Shown: positions 44,755 to 53,689, counted from the stretch's first letter. The stretch is 64,000 bases of DNA from Chitinophagales bacterium (GCA_021323755.1 JAJPKJ010000009.1:62001-126000); one strand, 5' to 3'. Translations and numbers: made by a program. The notes: a model not told the origin generated them from the sequence alone.

Positions 44755-44872
44755 AATACAATTTAATTTATTTGAGTTAAATGTTGATTGCAATAAATTG
44801 AGAACGAAGCTAAGGATGTTGAAGAAAATAAAATAATTCTTTAGTAATTATTATTTCGCTGTTTGTTAACGC

Positions 44873-45328
44873 TCATTTATTTTTTAATTGCTGAATCACT
44901 TTGGCAATATTTCTTAAAAGTGCGTCTTTGGTTTTTAAATGATTCAGGTATTTTAAAATTTCTTTCTGGCGGTATTCTGTCTGGTTTCTAAACGCCTGGA
45001 TCAGTTCGTTTTCTTCTAGTTGCTTTTGAAATTCTTTCGGGATCCCAAGCCGGTCCACCGTTCGCGGAGTTTCATCTTGTTCGATGATAAATTTGATACT
45101 GTCTCCGATTTTTGCATTGGCGCCTTTCAACATTAAACCATTGACATAAAGACGATACTCGGCATTGCTTATTGGGACGAGTGTTTGACTAAATAAGTGA
45201 TTTTTTATTTTCCCTTTTATGGGAATATATCCCTTTCTGGCTGTCATTTTACTGGTGATGCGAAATGGAACCGCGACGCAGGGATTAATACCCACCTTAT
45301 AAATTATGGCAGTAAAGGAAAATTTCAT
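44873..45328 (-). CDS. YdeI/OmpD-associated family protein (DUF1905)
   Basis: 151 residues. An N-terminal DUF1905 domain (about 1-90; MTARKGYIPIKGKIKNHLFS; YRLYVNGLMLKGANAKIGDSI) is followed by the YdeI C-terminal helical part (LGIPKEFQKQLEENELIQAF; YLNHLKTKDALLRNIAKVI). Members are linked in some reports to bacteriocin and peptide resistance; a direct role is not shown here. It begins 20 bases after the trypsin-like protease stop, so the two probably form one unit. Confidence 0.85.
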   Translation of the reverse strand: MKFSFTAIIYKVGINPCVAVPFRITSKMTARKGYIPIKGKIKNHLFSQTLVPISNAEYRLYVNGLMLKGANAKIGDSIKFIIEQDETPRTVDRLGIPKEFQKQLEENELIQAFRNQTEYRQKEILKYLNHLKTKDALLRNIAKVIQQLKNK

Positions 45329-45348
45329 AGCAATAAAATGAAACTGTT

Positions 45349-46242
45349 TTATTGATCGGATTCCGAAAATTCAATATTGTGTTCTGTAAGAAATTCTTTT
45401 ATTTTTTCTGCATGAACACAAATACCAACGTGTAAAAATGGATAATTGGAAACCGAAGTTTCTTTCCCGTTGTTTATGATTTTTTTGTTCTTGATATCAA
45501 ATCCCAAATGAAGATGATTGGTGGCCGATTGCATCCCGTAAATATTTCCATCCACGTCAAAAAGAGGTCCGCCGCTTTGTCCCCTTAATCCTGGCGTGCT
45601 CATTTCGATTCCGGTAATTGCGCCATTGACAGGATCGCCGACAAAACGCGTTAGAATTCCATCAATGGGGAATGAAGGTGAATTTTGATTTCCGCTATTG
45701 GTCCATTCAATGTCATCGGTATTTGGATTATGTTTGAAATTGTTAAACTCCGGAAACGGAAAACCAGTACGGCACAAATATTTTCCCTGCTTAATATTGC
45801 TCGTGTTTTTTACAAACTTCGCGTGGGATGTGTAAAATATTTTATTAAAGCCCTTAAATTCCAATATCGCCAAATCCAAACTCGGATGCTCATGAAAAGT
45901 TATTGCTTCAATCTTATCAAAGCAATTTAGAAAATTATTTCTTTGCTGAACAGTCGTTTCTTTTGTGTATTGATATTTTCTCTCTAGTTGTAATAGGGTT
46001 TGTTTGTATTTGTTATCCCTGGGCAGCTTATCTCGCTCTGCTTTGAACTTTAGAAAATGCTGATTGATGTTTTCTGTTGCCGGAATAAGTTGGGAAACAT
46101 GTTTGCAGGTAATGGCCACTCCTGAATCATTAACGAAAAAAAAAGTTGCAGTTCCTGGTAATACAAGCCCGGAGTAAGTTCTGGAGATCGTATGAAGCGG
46201 ACGGGTAAATTCCAATATTTTTTCGATGGCTGACTGAAACAT
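45349..46242 (-). CDS. Trypsin-like serine protease without signal peptide
   Basis: 297 residues. A chymotrypsin-type triad is visible: His48 in VAITCKHVSQ, Asp123 in HPSLDLAILEF, Ser223 in GLRGQSGGPLFDVDG. The GIEMSTPGLRGQSGGPLF segment is the standard oxyanion-hole region. The N-terminus (MFQSAIEKILEFTRPLHTIS) has no signal peptide or membrane segment, so the enzyme is predicted to be cytosolic, unlike most bacterial trypsin-like proteases. A charged helix (about 55-110) separates His from Asp. It starts 26 bases after the GNAT stop and precedes DUF1905 by 20 bases. Confidence 0.82.
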   Translation of the reverse strand: MFQSAIEKILEFTRPLHTISRTYSGLVLPGTATFFFVNDSGVAITCKHVSQLIPATENINQHFLKFKAERDKLPRDNKYKQTLLQLERKYQYTKETTVQQRNNFLNCFDKIEAITFHEHPSLDLAILEFKGFNKIFYTSHAKFVKNTSNIKQGKYLCRTGFPFPEFNNFKHNPNTDDIEWTNSGNQNSPSFPIDGILTRFVGDPVNGAITGIEMSTPGLRGQSGGPLFDVDGNIYGMQSATNHLHLGFDIKNKKIINNGKETSVSNYPFLHVGICVHAEKIKEFLTEHNIEFSESDQ

Positions 46243-46268
46243 GGTGTTGAATGATTTTTAATTGTACC

Positions 46269-46721
46269 TTATTGCATTGCCTTTTCAAAACAGATGCTGT
46301 TCTCCATTTCAGCATATTGACCGTAATTGGCAATTAATTCATAACCGTTTTTTTTGTATAACTCAATGGCTTCTGGTTGACGTTTCCCTGTTTCCAAAAC
46401 GCATTTACCATAATTCAATTCCTGGGCCCATTTTTCCAATTCTTTTAAAATGGCTGTTGCAATGCCTTTACCTCTTTTTTCGGGCAGGGTGTACATCCGT
46501 TTTACTTCCATGATGCCCGGCAGGTATGGACGAATAGCCCCGCAACCAACCGCTTGATCATTTTCATAGGCGACAAGAACATGATTCAATTTATCTGTTT
46601 TGTTGAATTGATGATAAAACTCATGCTCGTCTCCATCCAATACAGCCAAATAAGCGTCGAGCAGCACAACCAGATCAGTGAAATCCTTATTATCCGAATT
46701 CGTTCTGAGTAATTGTATCAT
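46269..46721 (-). CDS. GNAT N-acetyltransferase
   Basis: 150 residues from the ATG at 46721 (MIQLLRTNSDNKDFTDLVVL); the longer frame starts with TTG. It has the GNAT pattern: acceptor region GCGAIRPYLPGIMEVKRMYT, pyrophosphate-binding RGKGIATAILKELEKWA, and LETGKRQPEAIELYKKNGY. The acceptor is unknown. It may be cotranscribed with the protease downstream. Confidence 0.88.
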   Translation of the reverse strand: MIQLLRTNSDNKDFTDLVVLLDAYLAVLDGDEHEFYHQFNKTDKLNHVLVAYENDQAVGCGAIRPYLPGIMEVKRMYTLPEKRGKGIATAILKELEKWAQELNYGKCVLETGKRQPEAIELYKKNGYELIANYGQYAEMENSICFEKAMQ

Positions 46722-46964
46722 TTGTTTCAAAGTTATCAGAATTTTTATGAAAGCTGAAAATTGAAATCTGCCGAATGAACAGAGGTTTGAAAAACATTTT
46801 TTTACTTATTGATCTTAATAAATCTTGATCGCTTTACCGGGCTTTGGTTCTTGTCGAAAATAAGTTTCAATAAGTGCCTTGTGGGTTTTTTTGAATCCTG
46901 CTTATGAAAAAGGGCGATGGCAGTACTTAGCATCTCCATTTAACCATTTGCCACAACCATCATT

Positions 46965-47345
46965 TTATTTTGGGTAAACAAAATTTGTTTTTTCTTCTTT
47001 CGTCTTTATGGGCCTAACCTCAATACTTGCTGAAGGAACAAATTCAAATTCAGGATTCTGTTTTGCAATTTCAATGGCTTCATCCATATCATTTGCCACA
47101 ATATGATAGTAACCGACCTGCACTTCTTTTAAAGGGTCAACGGAGGTCTTACTCCATTCATTTTCATTTTTTTTGATCACGAAACCCTCCCTGACAATGG
47201 GTTGCGCGGCAATCAAACTCTCCCGAGATTTAAGCTGCGCAATATAAACCTCGCACTTTTTTATGAAGGCCAGATGTTGTTCTTCTGATAATGCAGCTTT
47301 TGCATCGCCGGCGTTTTTGATATACAACATGAATTCCTTTTTCAT
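46965..47345 (-). CDS. YCII-related domain protein
   Basis: 126 residues. The KKEFMLYIKNAGDAKAALSE and GYYHIVANDMDEAIEIAKQNP pieces are those of the YCII-like ferredoxin fold, in which the His-Asp pair is sometimes catalytic. No His lies near the first motif, so activity is uncertain. It starts 27 bases after the Tag stop and sits downstream of it on the same strand. Confidence 0.75.
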   Translation of the reverse strand: MKKEFMLYIKNAGDAKAALSEEQHLAFIKKCEVYIAQLKSRESLIAAQPIVREGFVIKKNENEWSKTSVDPLKEVQVGYYHIVANDMDEAIEIAKQNPEFEFVPSASIEVRPIKTKEEKTNFVYPK

Positions 47346-47372
47346 TTTCCTGAGTTTATGGTTAACGATCTA

Positions 47373-47924
47373 TTATTTTGTTTTCGCCCACATTGGTTTC
47401 GCTTTCAATATTCTTTTATAAATCTTACAATCGGTTGTGTGTGCACCGGGCAAAAAACCAATGCTCATTAAAAATTCATTCACGATCTCTCCGCCGGTGA
47501 ATTTGAAAGTCTGTTTGAACAATTTCACCCATTCATCTTTTGTTTTTGGATGATGATGTTCCAGCCATTTTTGAAAGGAACCAAATTCTTTTTGTAAAGC
47601 AACAATTGCTTTGGCATTTTCAATCGCTGCATTAACCTTTAGACGGTTGCGAATGATGTTTGCGTCTGCTAAAAGCCGCCCTCTGTCTTTCTCTGCATAA
47701 GCAGCCACTTTTCTTATATTGAAGTTGTGGTATGCTTTTCTAAAACCGTCTTCTTTCTTTAAAATAGTTTCCCAACTAAGCCCTGCCTGATTGATCTCCA
47801 TTATTAATCTGCCGAATAATTCATTATCATCATTGATCGGAAAACCATAATGATTATCGTGATAATTTTTATGCAGGATCTTTTTCTCGTCTGCCATGAA
47901 TTCTATTGCGCTGCAGTAGGACAT
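47373..47924 (-). CDS. tag: DNA-3-methyladenine glycosylase I
   Basis: 183 residues. It excises 3-methyladenine from alkylated DNA. Zinc ligands are visible: Cys4 (MSYC), His22 in KNYHDNHYGFPINDD and the GAHTTDC pair near the C-terminus (LPGAHTTDCKIY). The helical core contains INQAGLSWETILKKEDGFR. The usual Glu after HDN is His here, a common variant. The only DNA-repair gene in the block. Confidence 0.93.
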   Translation of the reverse strand: MSYCSAIEFMADEKKILHKNYHDNHYGFPINDDNELFGRLIMEINQAGLSWETILKKEDGFRKAYHNFNIRKVAAYAEKDRGRLLADANIIRNRLKVNAAIENAKAIVALQKEFGSFQKWLEHHHPKTKDEWVKLFKQTFKFTGGEIVNEFLMSIGFLPGAHTTDCKIYKRILKAKPMWAKTK

Positions 47925-47961
47925 AATAACATCGTATTAATGCTGAATTTTGACAATTGTA

Positions 47962-48528
47962 TTAATTAATTCTTTGATAATGTAATGCGATCTCTCCATT
48001 TCTAAATTCTTTTGAAGCCATCAGTTTAAGTTTTATGTTATTGGCTGTTGGGGCAAACAATGAAATACCTTTCCCGAAAATAGCCGGATTAATGAAGATC
48101 CAATAACTATCGATCAAGTCAGGCTGCACCAATTGAAAAATGGTCGGGCTTCCAAAGATCAATATATTTTTGCCTTCTTGTTCTTTGAGCTTAGCGATCT
48201 CATTTAATATGTCTTTTCGAATGATGATCGTGTTGGCAAGATTGTCATCCATTATTTTTCCAGAAATAACTATTTTGCGCGCGTTATTATACCAATTTGA
48301 ATATGCCACTTGTCCAACAGTTGCATGGGGAATATTCGCTGCAGTTGGCCAATATCCATTCAATAATTCATAGGTGACTCTTCCAAACAAAGCTGTATCT
48401 GCATCTTCAGTTAGTGTGCATACGAATTGCAAATTTTCTTCGCTGGCTTCAAAGCCGTCGAGCTCTCCATTCATACCAGCGACAAATCCATCGAGTGAGG
48501 TGTGAGCAACTAAAATTAGTCTTCTCAT
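47962..48528 (-). CDS. Dihydrofolate reductase/RibD C-terminal-like protein, copy 2
   Basis: 188 residues, paralogous to the gene at 44185-44754. Both share HTSLDGFV-G-NGELD, ALFGRVTYELLNGYWPTAAN, a KIVISGK strand, NILIFGSPTIFQLVQPDLI, IFGKGISLF and an HYQR-type end. The reaction is unknown; members use NADPH. The presence of two related copies about 3.2 kb apart suggests duplication within the block. Confidence 0.88.
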   Translation of the reverse strand: MRRLILVAHTSLDGFVAGMNGELDGFEASEENLQFVCTLTEDADTALFGRVTYELLNGYWPTAANIPHATVGQVAYSNWYNNARKIVISGKIMDDNLANTIIIRKDILNEIAKLKEQEGKNILIFGSPTIFQLVQPDLIDSYWIFINPAIFGKGISLFAPTANNIKLKLMASKEFRNGEIALHYQRIN

Positions 48529-48560
48529 AAAAGTATAACGGAAATTTAAAAATCAATAAC

Positions 48561-48983
48561 TCATTTTTTTTTTGATCCTTTACTTTTTTTCAAATGATCC
48601 TCGCGAATTTTAAGCAGATCAATAGTGGAACAATCAGCGATCAACTGCCGGGTGATATCTAAAGGCATTTCTTCGACTGTTTTAAAATTGATACACCCTT
48701 TTTGAAAATTGGCTTTGTCCAAAAGTGATTTGTATTTTGAAAATAAAGCCGCGGAACCATATATGGGCAGAACGTGTAAGGACATGTAATTTTTTACGCT
48801 GGAAAGTCCATACTTCATCAATCCGCGTCCTTTATAAACAATCATATCCTTTCCCATCATTTGTTCTACGGAAGCAGCAATTGTCATATCTTCTTCCATA
48901 ATTATTGAATGAATACCGGTCAAAATATTTTGTCTGTCTGCAGACTGATTTAAAATGTATTGTTTGATTTTCGCATCCTGCAT
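48561..48983 (-). CDS. DUF1801-like protein
   Basis: 140 residues from the ATG at 48983 (MQDAKIKQYILNQSADRQN). It ends in a Lys-rich tail (HLKKSKGSKKK). The segment KGRGLMKYGLSSVKNYMSLHVLPIYGS followed by NFQKGCINFKTVEEMPLDIT is typical of DUF1801/YdhG proteins, small cytosolic proteins of unknown role. Confidence 0.8.
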   Translation of the reverse strand: MQDAKIKQYILNQSADRQNILTGIHSIIMEEDMTIAASVEQMMGKDMIVYKGRGLMKYGLSSVKNYMSLHVLPIYGSAALFSKYKSLLDKANFQKGCINFKTVEEMPLDITRQLIADCSTIDLLKIREDHLKKSKGSKKK

Positions 48984-49086
48984 CAATTAAAAGTTTTGGT
49001 TTGCAAATGCCATGTCGTATATTAAGTGATTTTGGTCTTCTGTCTTTGGTGGGAATACCATGATGAAGATTTCATTTTTGCTAGTA

Positions 49087-49635
49087 TTAATGCGTGTGTT
49101 TTGATTTATACTGATTAAAGTAAGAAACCTTGCCATTATCAATTTTCCATTGTTCATGTATCAAAGACGTGTCCGCATTACCTTTCATAGGATATCTCCT
49201 TTCGACAGCCCATATATAAACCCAATCTTCATTTTTGTCATTAATATGTATATTTTGCCACATTGATATATCAAAACGTAATGAATCAAGACCCTCAATA
49301 TCTTGTTTGGCAAAACTCAAAAGTGAATCGGATTTACCATAAAATGTAAACCCGCTTGCGTCTTCATATTTTACCGTATCTGCATAATATTTTTTCATTG
49401 CGGCGATTTGCTTTGTTTCGAACATTTTCCAAATGGTTAATACTTCTTGCAAATTTTCCGCGTGGGCTGAAATGGCAACATCTGAAGAGTAAGTTGCTTT
49501 GAATGGATAAGAAGATGTATCGGGGCTATTGTGGTTAGCATTATTGGCCTCGGTTTTTGGATCTGACGTGCAGGACAATAAAAAGAATAATAGGAAAGTC
49601 AAAGATAGCAGTTGCACGGTTGGTATGTTCTTCAT
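49087..49635 (-). CDS. NTF2-like (SnoaL-type) lipoprotein
   Basis: 182 residues. A lipoprotein signal peptide (LLSLTFLLFFLLSCTSDP) has a clear lipobox LLSC. The mature protein begins with an Asn/Ser-rich linker and contains an NTF2-like fold of about 110 residues (EVLTIWKMFETKQIAAMKKY; FTFYGKSDSLLSFAKQDI; EQWKIDNGKVSYFNQYKS). Role unknown; it is tethered to the membrane. Confidence 0.78.
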   Translation of the reverse strand: MKNIPTVQLLSLTFLLFFLLSCTSDPKTEANNANHNSPDTSSYPFKATYSSDVAISAHAENLQEVLTIWKMFETKQIAAMKKYYADTVKYEDASGFTFYGKSDSLLSFAKQDIEGLDSLRFDISMWQNIHINDKNEDWVYIWAVERRYPMKGNADTSLIHEQWKIDNGKVSYFNQYKSKHTH

Positions 49636-49769
49636 TTTATTTTCTTTACAAGATTTTGGCAGTTGGTTTATATGGGTATATTGTTAAAGCGAAACTTTTC
49701 TCCAAATATATTACCAATACGTATGGGTAGAGAACAAATGCTTATCAAATTTATAGAAATTAATTGTTG

Positions 49770-50159
49770 CTATGACTTGGGGCGACCGAAAAATAAAACA
49801 TATCCATCGGCATCCTTGATTTCAAATCCACGCAAACCATCTCCATCATTTGTGATCGATTGATGGAAGGTCAGTCCACGAGACTTATATTCTTCAAATA
49901 ATGCGTCGGGATCCGAAGCAGAAATATAGGCGTCCCACCGTGCCCATGCATGACGAGTATGATTCGGGATAGGATTTACACCTGGAGCAATGGCTTTAAG
50001 AAAAATGGAAATATTATCCCGCCCGACTATTGCCCAAAAAGCATCTTCCTCCGGACCAATATGCCGGATTTCAAATCCCAGTTTCTCTTGATAAAAGGAT
50101 AGGGAATCTTTTAAGTTTGTAACGATAAAAGATGGGGATATGTAAGTTAAGTTCGGCAT
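49770..50159 (-). CDS. VOC-family (glyoxalase/bleomycin-resistance-like) protein
   Basis: 129 residues, one VOC repeat pair: LTYISPSFIVTNLKDSLSFY, QEKLGFEIRHIGPEEDAFWA, and FEIKDADGYVLFFGRPKS. Members bind metal or small molecules; the substrate is unknown. Confidence 0.88.
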   Translation of the reverse strand: MPNLTYISPSFIVTNLKDSLSFYQEKLGFEIRHIGPEEDAFWAIVGRDNISIFLKAIAPGVNPIPNHTRHAWARWDAYISASDPDALFEEYKSRGLTFHQSITNDGDGLRGFEIKDADGYVLFFGRPKS

Positions 50160-50326
50160 TGTTTACATTTTATGTTGTTACAAATCTGCGTATTGAATGT
50201 ACAAAAGTAACGCGTGTTTTATCATCTCTAAATTAATAACCTCAAACAAAGACCATCGTTGATGGGTAGATGATCTTACCAAAACAATGAGTTGACATTT
50301 TAGGAATGCAAAGAGGGAGAGCGGCT

Positions 50327-50896
50327 TTATATGCTTTGTTTCAAGAAAGATGTTGTGATTACGGTTGCAAATTCTTCGTTCAAACTGGCTAATGAGATTT
50401 CATGTATTAGTTCTGCAGTATAATTCATTCCGTCCATTCCTTTTTTGCTAAAAGTAGCGGTTGCGTCAGAAACTAAAAAAGTATCGAAGCCTAGATTTCC
50501 GCACATTCTGGTTGTTGTGGAAATGCAATGATCTGTTGTTAAACCTACAATAACCACTTTTGTGATTCTTAAATGGTGAAGTTGTTGCATTAAGTCGGTA
50601 CCGATAAAAGCGCTGTTTACCTTTTTTTTAATGATGATTTCCGTAGAAAGTGGTTTGACAATATCTATGAATTCGTTGCCAATATTCGTTTCATTTAACG
50701 GAGACCTTGGATTGGTTGAACAGTGTTGAATATGAAAAACAGGAAGCGCCATTTTTCTCCAGATCTTCAAAAGTTCACTGGCGTTTACTTCTGCGTTTGG
50801 ATTGTTTCGTTGTCCGCCCCAATAATCAATATCTTCAAAGCCTTTTTGAATGTCGATGAGTATCAACGCTGGTCTATCAGTTCTTGAAATATTCAT
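50327..50896 (-). CDS. Isochorismatase-family cysteine hydrolase
   Basis: 189 residues. Catalytic residues: Asp15 in LILIDIQKGFE, a Lys in the KKKVNSAFIGT segment (about 91) and Cys124 in VGLTTDHCISTTTR. This is the isochorismatase-like amidase/hydrolase fold; substrate unknown. It starts 33 bases before the M24 peptidase gene ends upstream of it and may share a transcript with it. Confidence 0.88.
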   Translation of the reverse strand: MNISRTDRPALILIDIQKGFEDIDYWGGQRNNPNAEVNASELLKIWRKMALPVFHIQHCSTNPRSPLNETNIGNEFIDIVKPLSTEIIIKKKVNSAFIGTDLMQQLHHLRITKVVIVGLTTDHCISTTTRMCGNLGFDTFLVSDATATFSKKGMDGMNYTAELIHEISLASLNEEFATVITTSFLKQSI

Positions 50897-50929
50897 GTTT
50901 ATTTTTCAAACATTAAAAAGCATTTTCAA

Positions 50930-51601
50930 TCAGCATAATAATTGCTCAAAATAAGCGCCGATTTTATTTTCCTGGTCAACAAACTGCAATTCTAAGATCC
51001 AATGCCTTTTATTCCCTTTTGAATCTGGCAGGAACATGTCATTATGATTTTCAGGATGAACATCCAATTCAACACTTTTTGGATCATCGGGTTGTTCGTG
51101 GGGGAACTCCCCAACGATATGCCCGGCAATTTCGCCGGTAAAGGTCCAGCCGTATTGTCTTGCTTTTTCAACTGCTGATCGATAGAGATCCGATGCTTTT
51201 ATAGTGGTCTGTTTATCAAACCATTCCTTTAATTCGTACCAGGCTTTTTCAACATCATTTTTTAATTTCATTTTTCTTTCATCGTTACCCAAGACATAGG
51301 TTCTTCCCAGATCCGCTTCATAGCCATCTACTATTGGTCCGTAATCAATAAATAGGATATCATTATCCTGTATCATCCTGTTTGGCGGATTCTCATTATA
51401 CACCGACAAAGTGTTAATACCGGTTCTTACAATTTTCTTGTGCCAATGTCTTTCAATCCCGAATTTTTTGAGTGCGAGATAATTGATCTCGGCATTAAGC
51501 TGTTCCTCTGATTTGCCCGCAACAATTAAATTATTCTTTTCAACAGCATCGAATAATTGAACCGCGATCTTTTCAGCATCGAAAAGTTTTGTCTTTGTCA
51601 T
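50930..51601 (-). CDS. M24-family (aminopeptidase P-like) metallopeptidase
   Basis: 223 residues, a minimal creatinase/prolidase fold. Metal ligands are suggested in DILFIDYGPIVDGYEADLGRTYV (two Asp) and GEIAGHIVGEFPHEQ (His), with WILELQFVDQENKIG near the C-terminus. The length is about two-thirds of a full Xaa-Pro aminopeptidase, with no separate N-terminal domain. Specificity unknown. It is followed by the isochorismatase gene. Confidence 0.85.
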   Translation of the reverse strand: MTKTKLFDAEKIAVQLFDAVEKNNLIVAGKSEEQLNAEINYLALKKFGIERHWHKKIVRTGINTLSVYNENPPNRMIQDNDILFIDYGPIVDGYEADLGRTYVLGNDERKMKLKNDVEKAWYELKEWFDKQTTIKASDLYRSAVEKARQYGWTFTGEIAGHIVGEFPHEQPDDPKSVELDVHPENHNDMFLPDSKGNKRHWILELQFVDQENKIGAYFEQLLC

Positions 51602-51662
51602 TTTCAGGTTGCTTTATAATAATTGTTTGCAACAAAAAAAATGAATCAAAATGATTTGAAAG

Positions 51663-52252
51663 TTAATCTACATTAATCCGTCGCAATTTTTTCTTTAAAA
51701 CGCTTAAAAATTGCGGAGTTATGCCAGGTAAGAGGCGATATCCTTTTGAGAGAATCTTTTTTCAGCGTATGGTTTCTTTTTTATAAAGGAAATATAGCGC
51801 TCTTCAGCAGAATCTGATAGTGTTGAATTAATTTGTTCGCGCTGCGCGATGTATGCATTTTGAAAAAGCAGTCTGAAAAAGCGCTCGAATTTGGGGATCT
51901 TTTGAAATAAGATCTCCAGGTTATTTTTACTGATCTGTAATATGTCAGCGTTTTCAATGGCTTTGATATATGCTCTTGATGATGTTTGGGTAAAAAAACT
52001 ATACAAATCATCGGCCCACCATTCTTCAATTGAAAAATCAATGATATGCTCCAGCCCATTTTTGTCGAGGTAATAGGTTATCAAGCATCCTTTGGTAACA
52101 AAAGTTTCGTACCGGCAAATATCTCCTTCGCGCAATAAAAATTCTCCAGCTTTTAGAGACCTAGGCTGCAAGAGAGAAATAAAGAATTCTTTTTCTTCCG
52201 CGGACAATGAAATATGTTTTGAAATGTTGGCGATCAGAATATCAGCGCTCAT
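51663..52252 (-). pseudogene. Crp/Fnr-family regulator with a C-terminal frameshift
   Basis: A cyclic-nucleotide-binding domain (about 1-120; LLREGDICRYETFVTKGCLI) is followed by the helical C-terminal region, ending in FSQKDIASYLA and TAA at 51719. In the other frame directly downstream the sequence reads GITPQFLSVLKKKLRRINVD and then a stop at 51663-51665. The usual family ending is ASYLGIT(P)xFLSxxRKKL. A single missing base after CT in the SYL-G codons therefore explains the break. Fused, the protein is 196 residues, normal for the family. Its start overlaps the upstream GNAT stop by four bases. It may be inactive or a sequencing error. Confidence 0.78.
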
Positions 52253-52785
52253 ATTTTGTATGTTGGATGCTTCTCTATTAATTTATCCGTTGAATTCCCA
52301 TAGACATGTAAAATTTCATTTTCTATTTCAATTTCTTTTTCAAAAACCAATCCGATTTTTTTGAGCAGTTTAATGGAATTCAGATTTTCAGGAATTGTTG
52401 TCGCAAGAATATGAGTGAGCTTTTGGATAGGGATCAATTTTTGCAAAACAGCGTGCGTAGCTTCAAAAGCATATCCCTTGTTACCAAAACCCGGCAAAAA
52501 AGCAAACCCGATATCATGATGTTCCAAATAATTTCTTTTAATGCAGGTTATTATTCCAATTTTATGGTTATTGTCCTTTAGTTGCACGACCCAATAAGAT
52601 ATGTTTCTATTTTCTAAAATTTTTTGGATGTAAGAACGTGCATCATCGCAAGAGGCTATGTTCCGGTTTCCAATAAACCTGATCCAGCCTTCTGTATTTA
52701 CCAATTCAAAAATGAACTGATCATCCATTATACTCAATGGCGTTATGAAAAGCCGGTCGGTAGTTATGAAAGGTTGATTGTTCAT
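52249..52785 (-). CDS. RimJ/RimL-type GNAT acetyltransferase
   Basis: 178 residues from the ATG at 52785 (MNNQPFITTDRLFITPLSIM); the longer frame begins before the conserved TDRL motif. GNAT motifs: FITTDRLFITPLS, GIITCIKRNYLEHHDIGFAF, LPGFGNKGYAFEATHAVL and IPENLNSIKLLKKIGL. The acceptor is unknown. It overlaps the Crp/Fnr start by four bases and starts 31 bases after the DoxX-like gene ends. Confidence 0.88.
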   Translation of the reverse strand: MNNQPFITTDRLFITPLSIMDDQFIFELVNTEGWIRFIGNRNIASCDDARSYIQKILENRNISYWVVQLKDNNHKIGIITCIKRNYLEHHDIGFAFLPGFGNKGYAFEATHAVLQKLIPIQKLTHILATTIPENLNSIKLLKKIGLVFEKEIEIENEILHVYGNSTDKLIEKHPTYKI

Positions 52786-52816
52786 CTGCAAAAGAATCAG
52801 TTTCGTTTGAATTGCA

Positions 52817-53644
52817 TTAATTAATCTCTTTTTTGGTATTATTTGAAAAGGCAATAACCAATGCAGTCCCGCTGAAAAGCAAAGCTTCCAAAGCACGTAC
52901 AGTTTCGTTCTGTTCAGCTCCAAAAGGTCTTGCAACAGCTAGAGGCACATGAACAAAAATAAAAAAAATAAAAAGCAGTATTGCCAACAGAAAGGAAACC
53001 GTCCTGATCCGGATTTTAAAAATAATAGCGATGCCTGAACAAATGAGTGCTAAGCCGCACAGATATGTCCAAAACAAAGGAGCCCCAAACCATTTGGGTA
53101 TCATTGCAGATACAAAATCAGTAATGATAAAATGACTGCATCCAAATAATATCATGAGTGCGGAGAAAAAAATTCTTCCAACTGGAATCAGTTTTTCCAG
53201 CATCAATTCAAAGAAATTAAAGTTGTCTCCACGAAGATCATTTGCTGAAAATGAACCTGCCATAACAAAAGCGCCACCGCAACAGGCCAATGCCTCCAGC
53301 GGCTCAATCCATGATTGCCAATCCGATATGTTACCAGGGCTAATGAATAAAGTGTAAGGCAGTTGACAGGTAATGACAAGTGCAAGTAAGCAAAAGCCTA
53401 AAAAAAGACATATCTTTTTGGTGCTGACCTTTATAAGTCTGATCAATCCTGAAATAACAGTTCCGGCAAATACCAAAGCAATCCCGGTTAGTATTGGGAA
53501 GATAGAATACCTATGCGCCCATGCGGGAAACGGAGGCAAAATTTCCGGGCGAAAATCTTTAATTATGATTTGTTCAATCCCGAAAGCAATAATGCCAATA
53601 CCATAAAAAAACCGACCGATCTTAATGAGTTGTTTGATTATCAT
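52817..53644 (-). CDS. Membrane protein with two DoxX-like halves
   Basis: 275 residues with eight hydrophobic segments. The first half (GRFFYGIGIIAFGIEQIIIKDF) and the second (GRIFFSALMILFGCSHFIITDF) are clearly repeats of a DoxX-like four-helix unit: both carry a pair of Pro-Trp-containing loops (LPPFPAWAHRY; IPKWFGAPLFW) and end in a VPLA-type or IEPLEALA-type helix. Single DoxX proteins are usually 130-150 residues. Function unknown; it heads a minus-strand unit with the GNAT and Crp/Fnr genes. Confidence 0.75.
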   Translation of the reverse strand: MIIKQLIKIGRFFYGIGIIAFGIEQIIIKDFRPEILPPFPAWAHRYSIFPILTGIALVFAGTVISGLIRLIKVSTKKICLFLGFCLLALVITCQLPYTLFISPGNISDWQSWIEPLEALACCGGAFVMAGSFSANDLRGDNFNFFELMLEKLIPVGRIFFSALMILFGCSHFIITDFVSAMIPKWFGAPLFWTYLCGLALICSGIAIIFKIRIRTVSFLLAILLFIFFIFVHVPLAVARPFGAEQNETVRALEALLFSGTALVIAFSNNTKKEIN

Positions 53645-53689
53645 TGATATCAGAAATGGGCATTTGCAGTGAAAATCAAAATCTATGCA

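Noticed and set aside
46802-46939. 45-codon minus-strand ORF with ATG (MEMLSTAIALFHKQDSKK)
   Set aside because: The stretch lies in a 240-base gap between GNAT and YCII genes and ends at TAA 46802-46804. Composition is protein-like, but a run of seven A residues makes both it and a neighbouring frame look plausible. No motif or neighbour context supports a gene.
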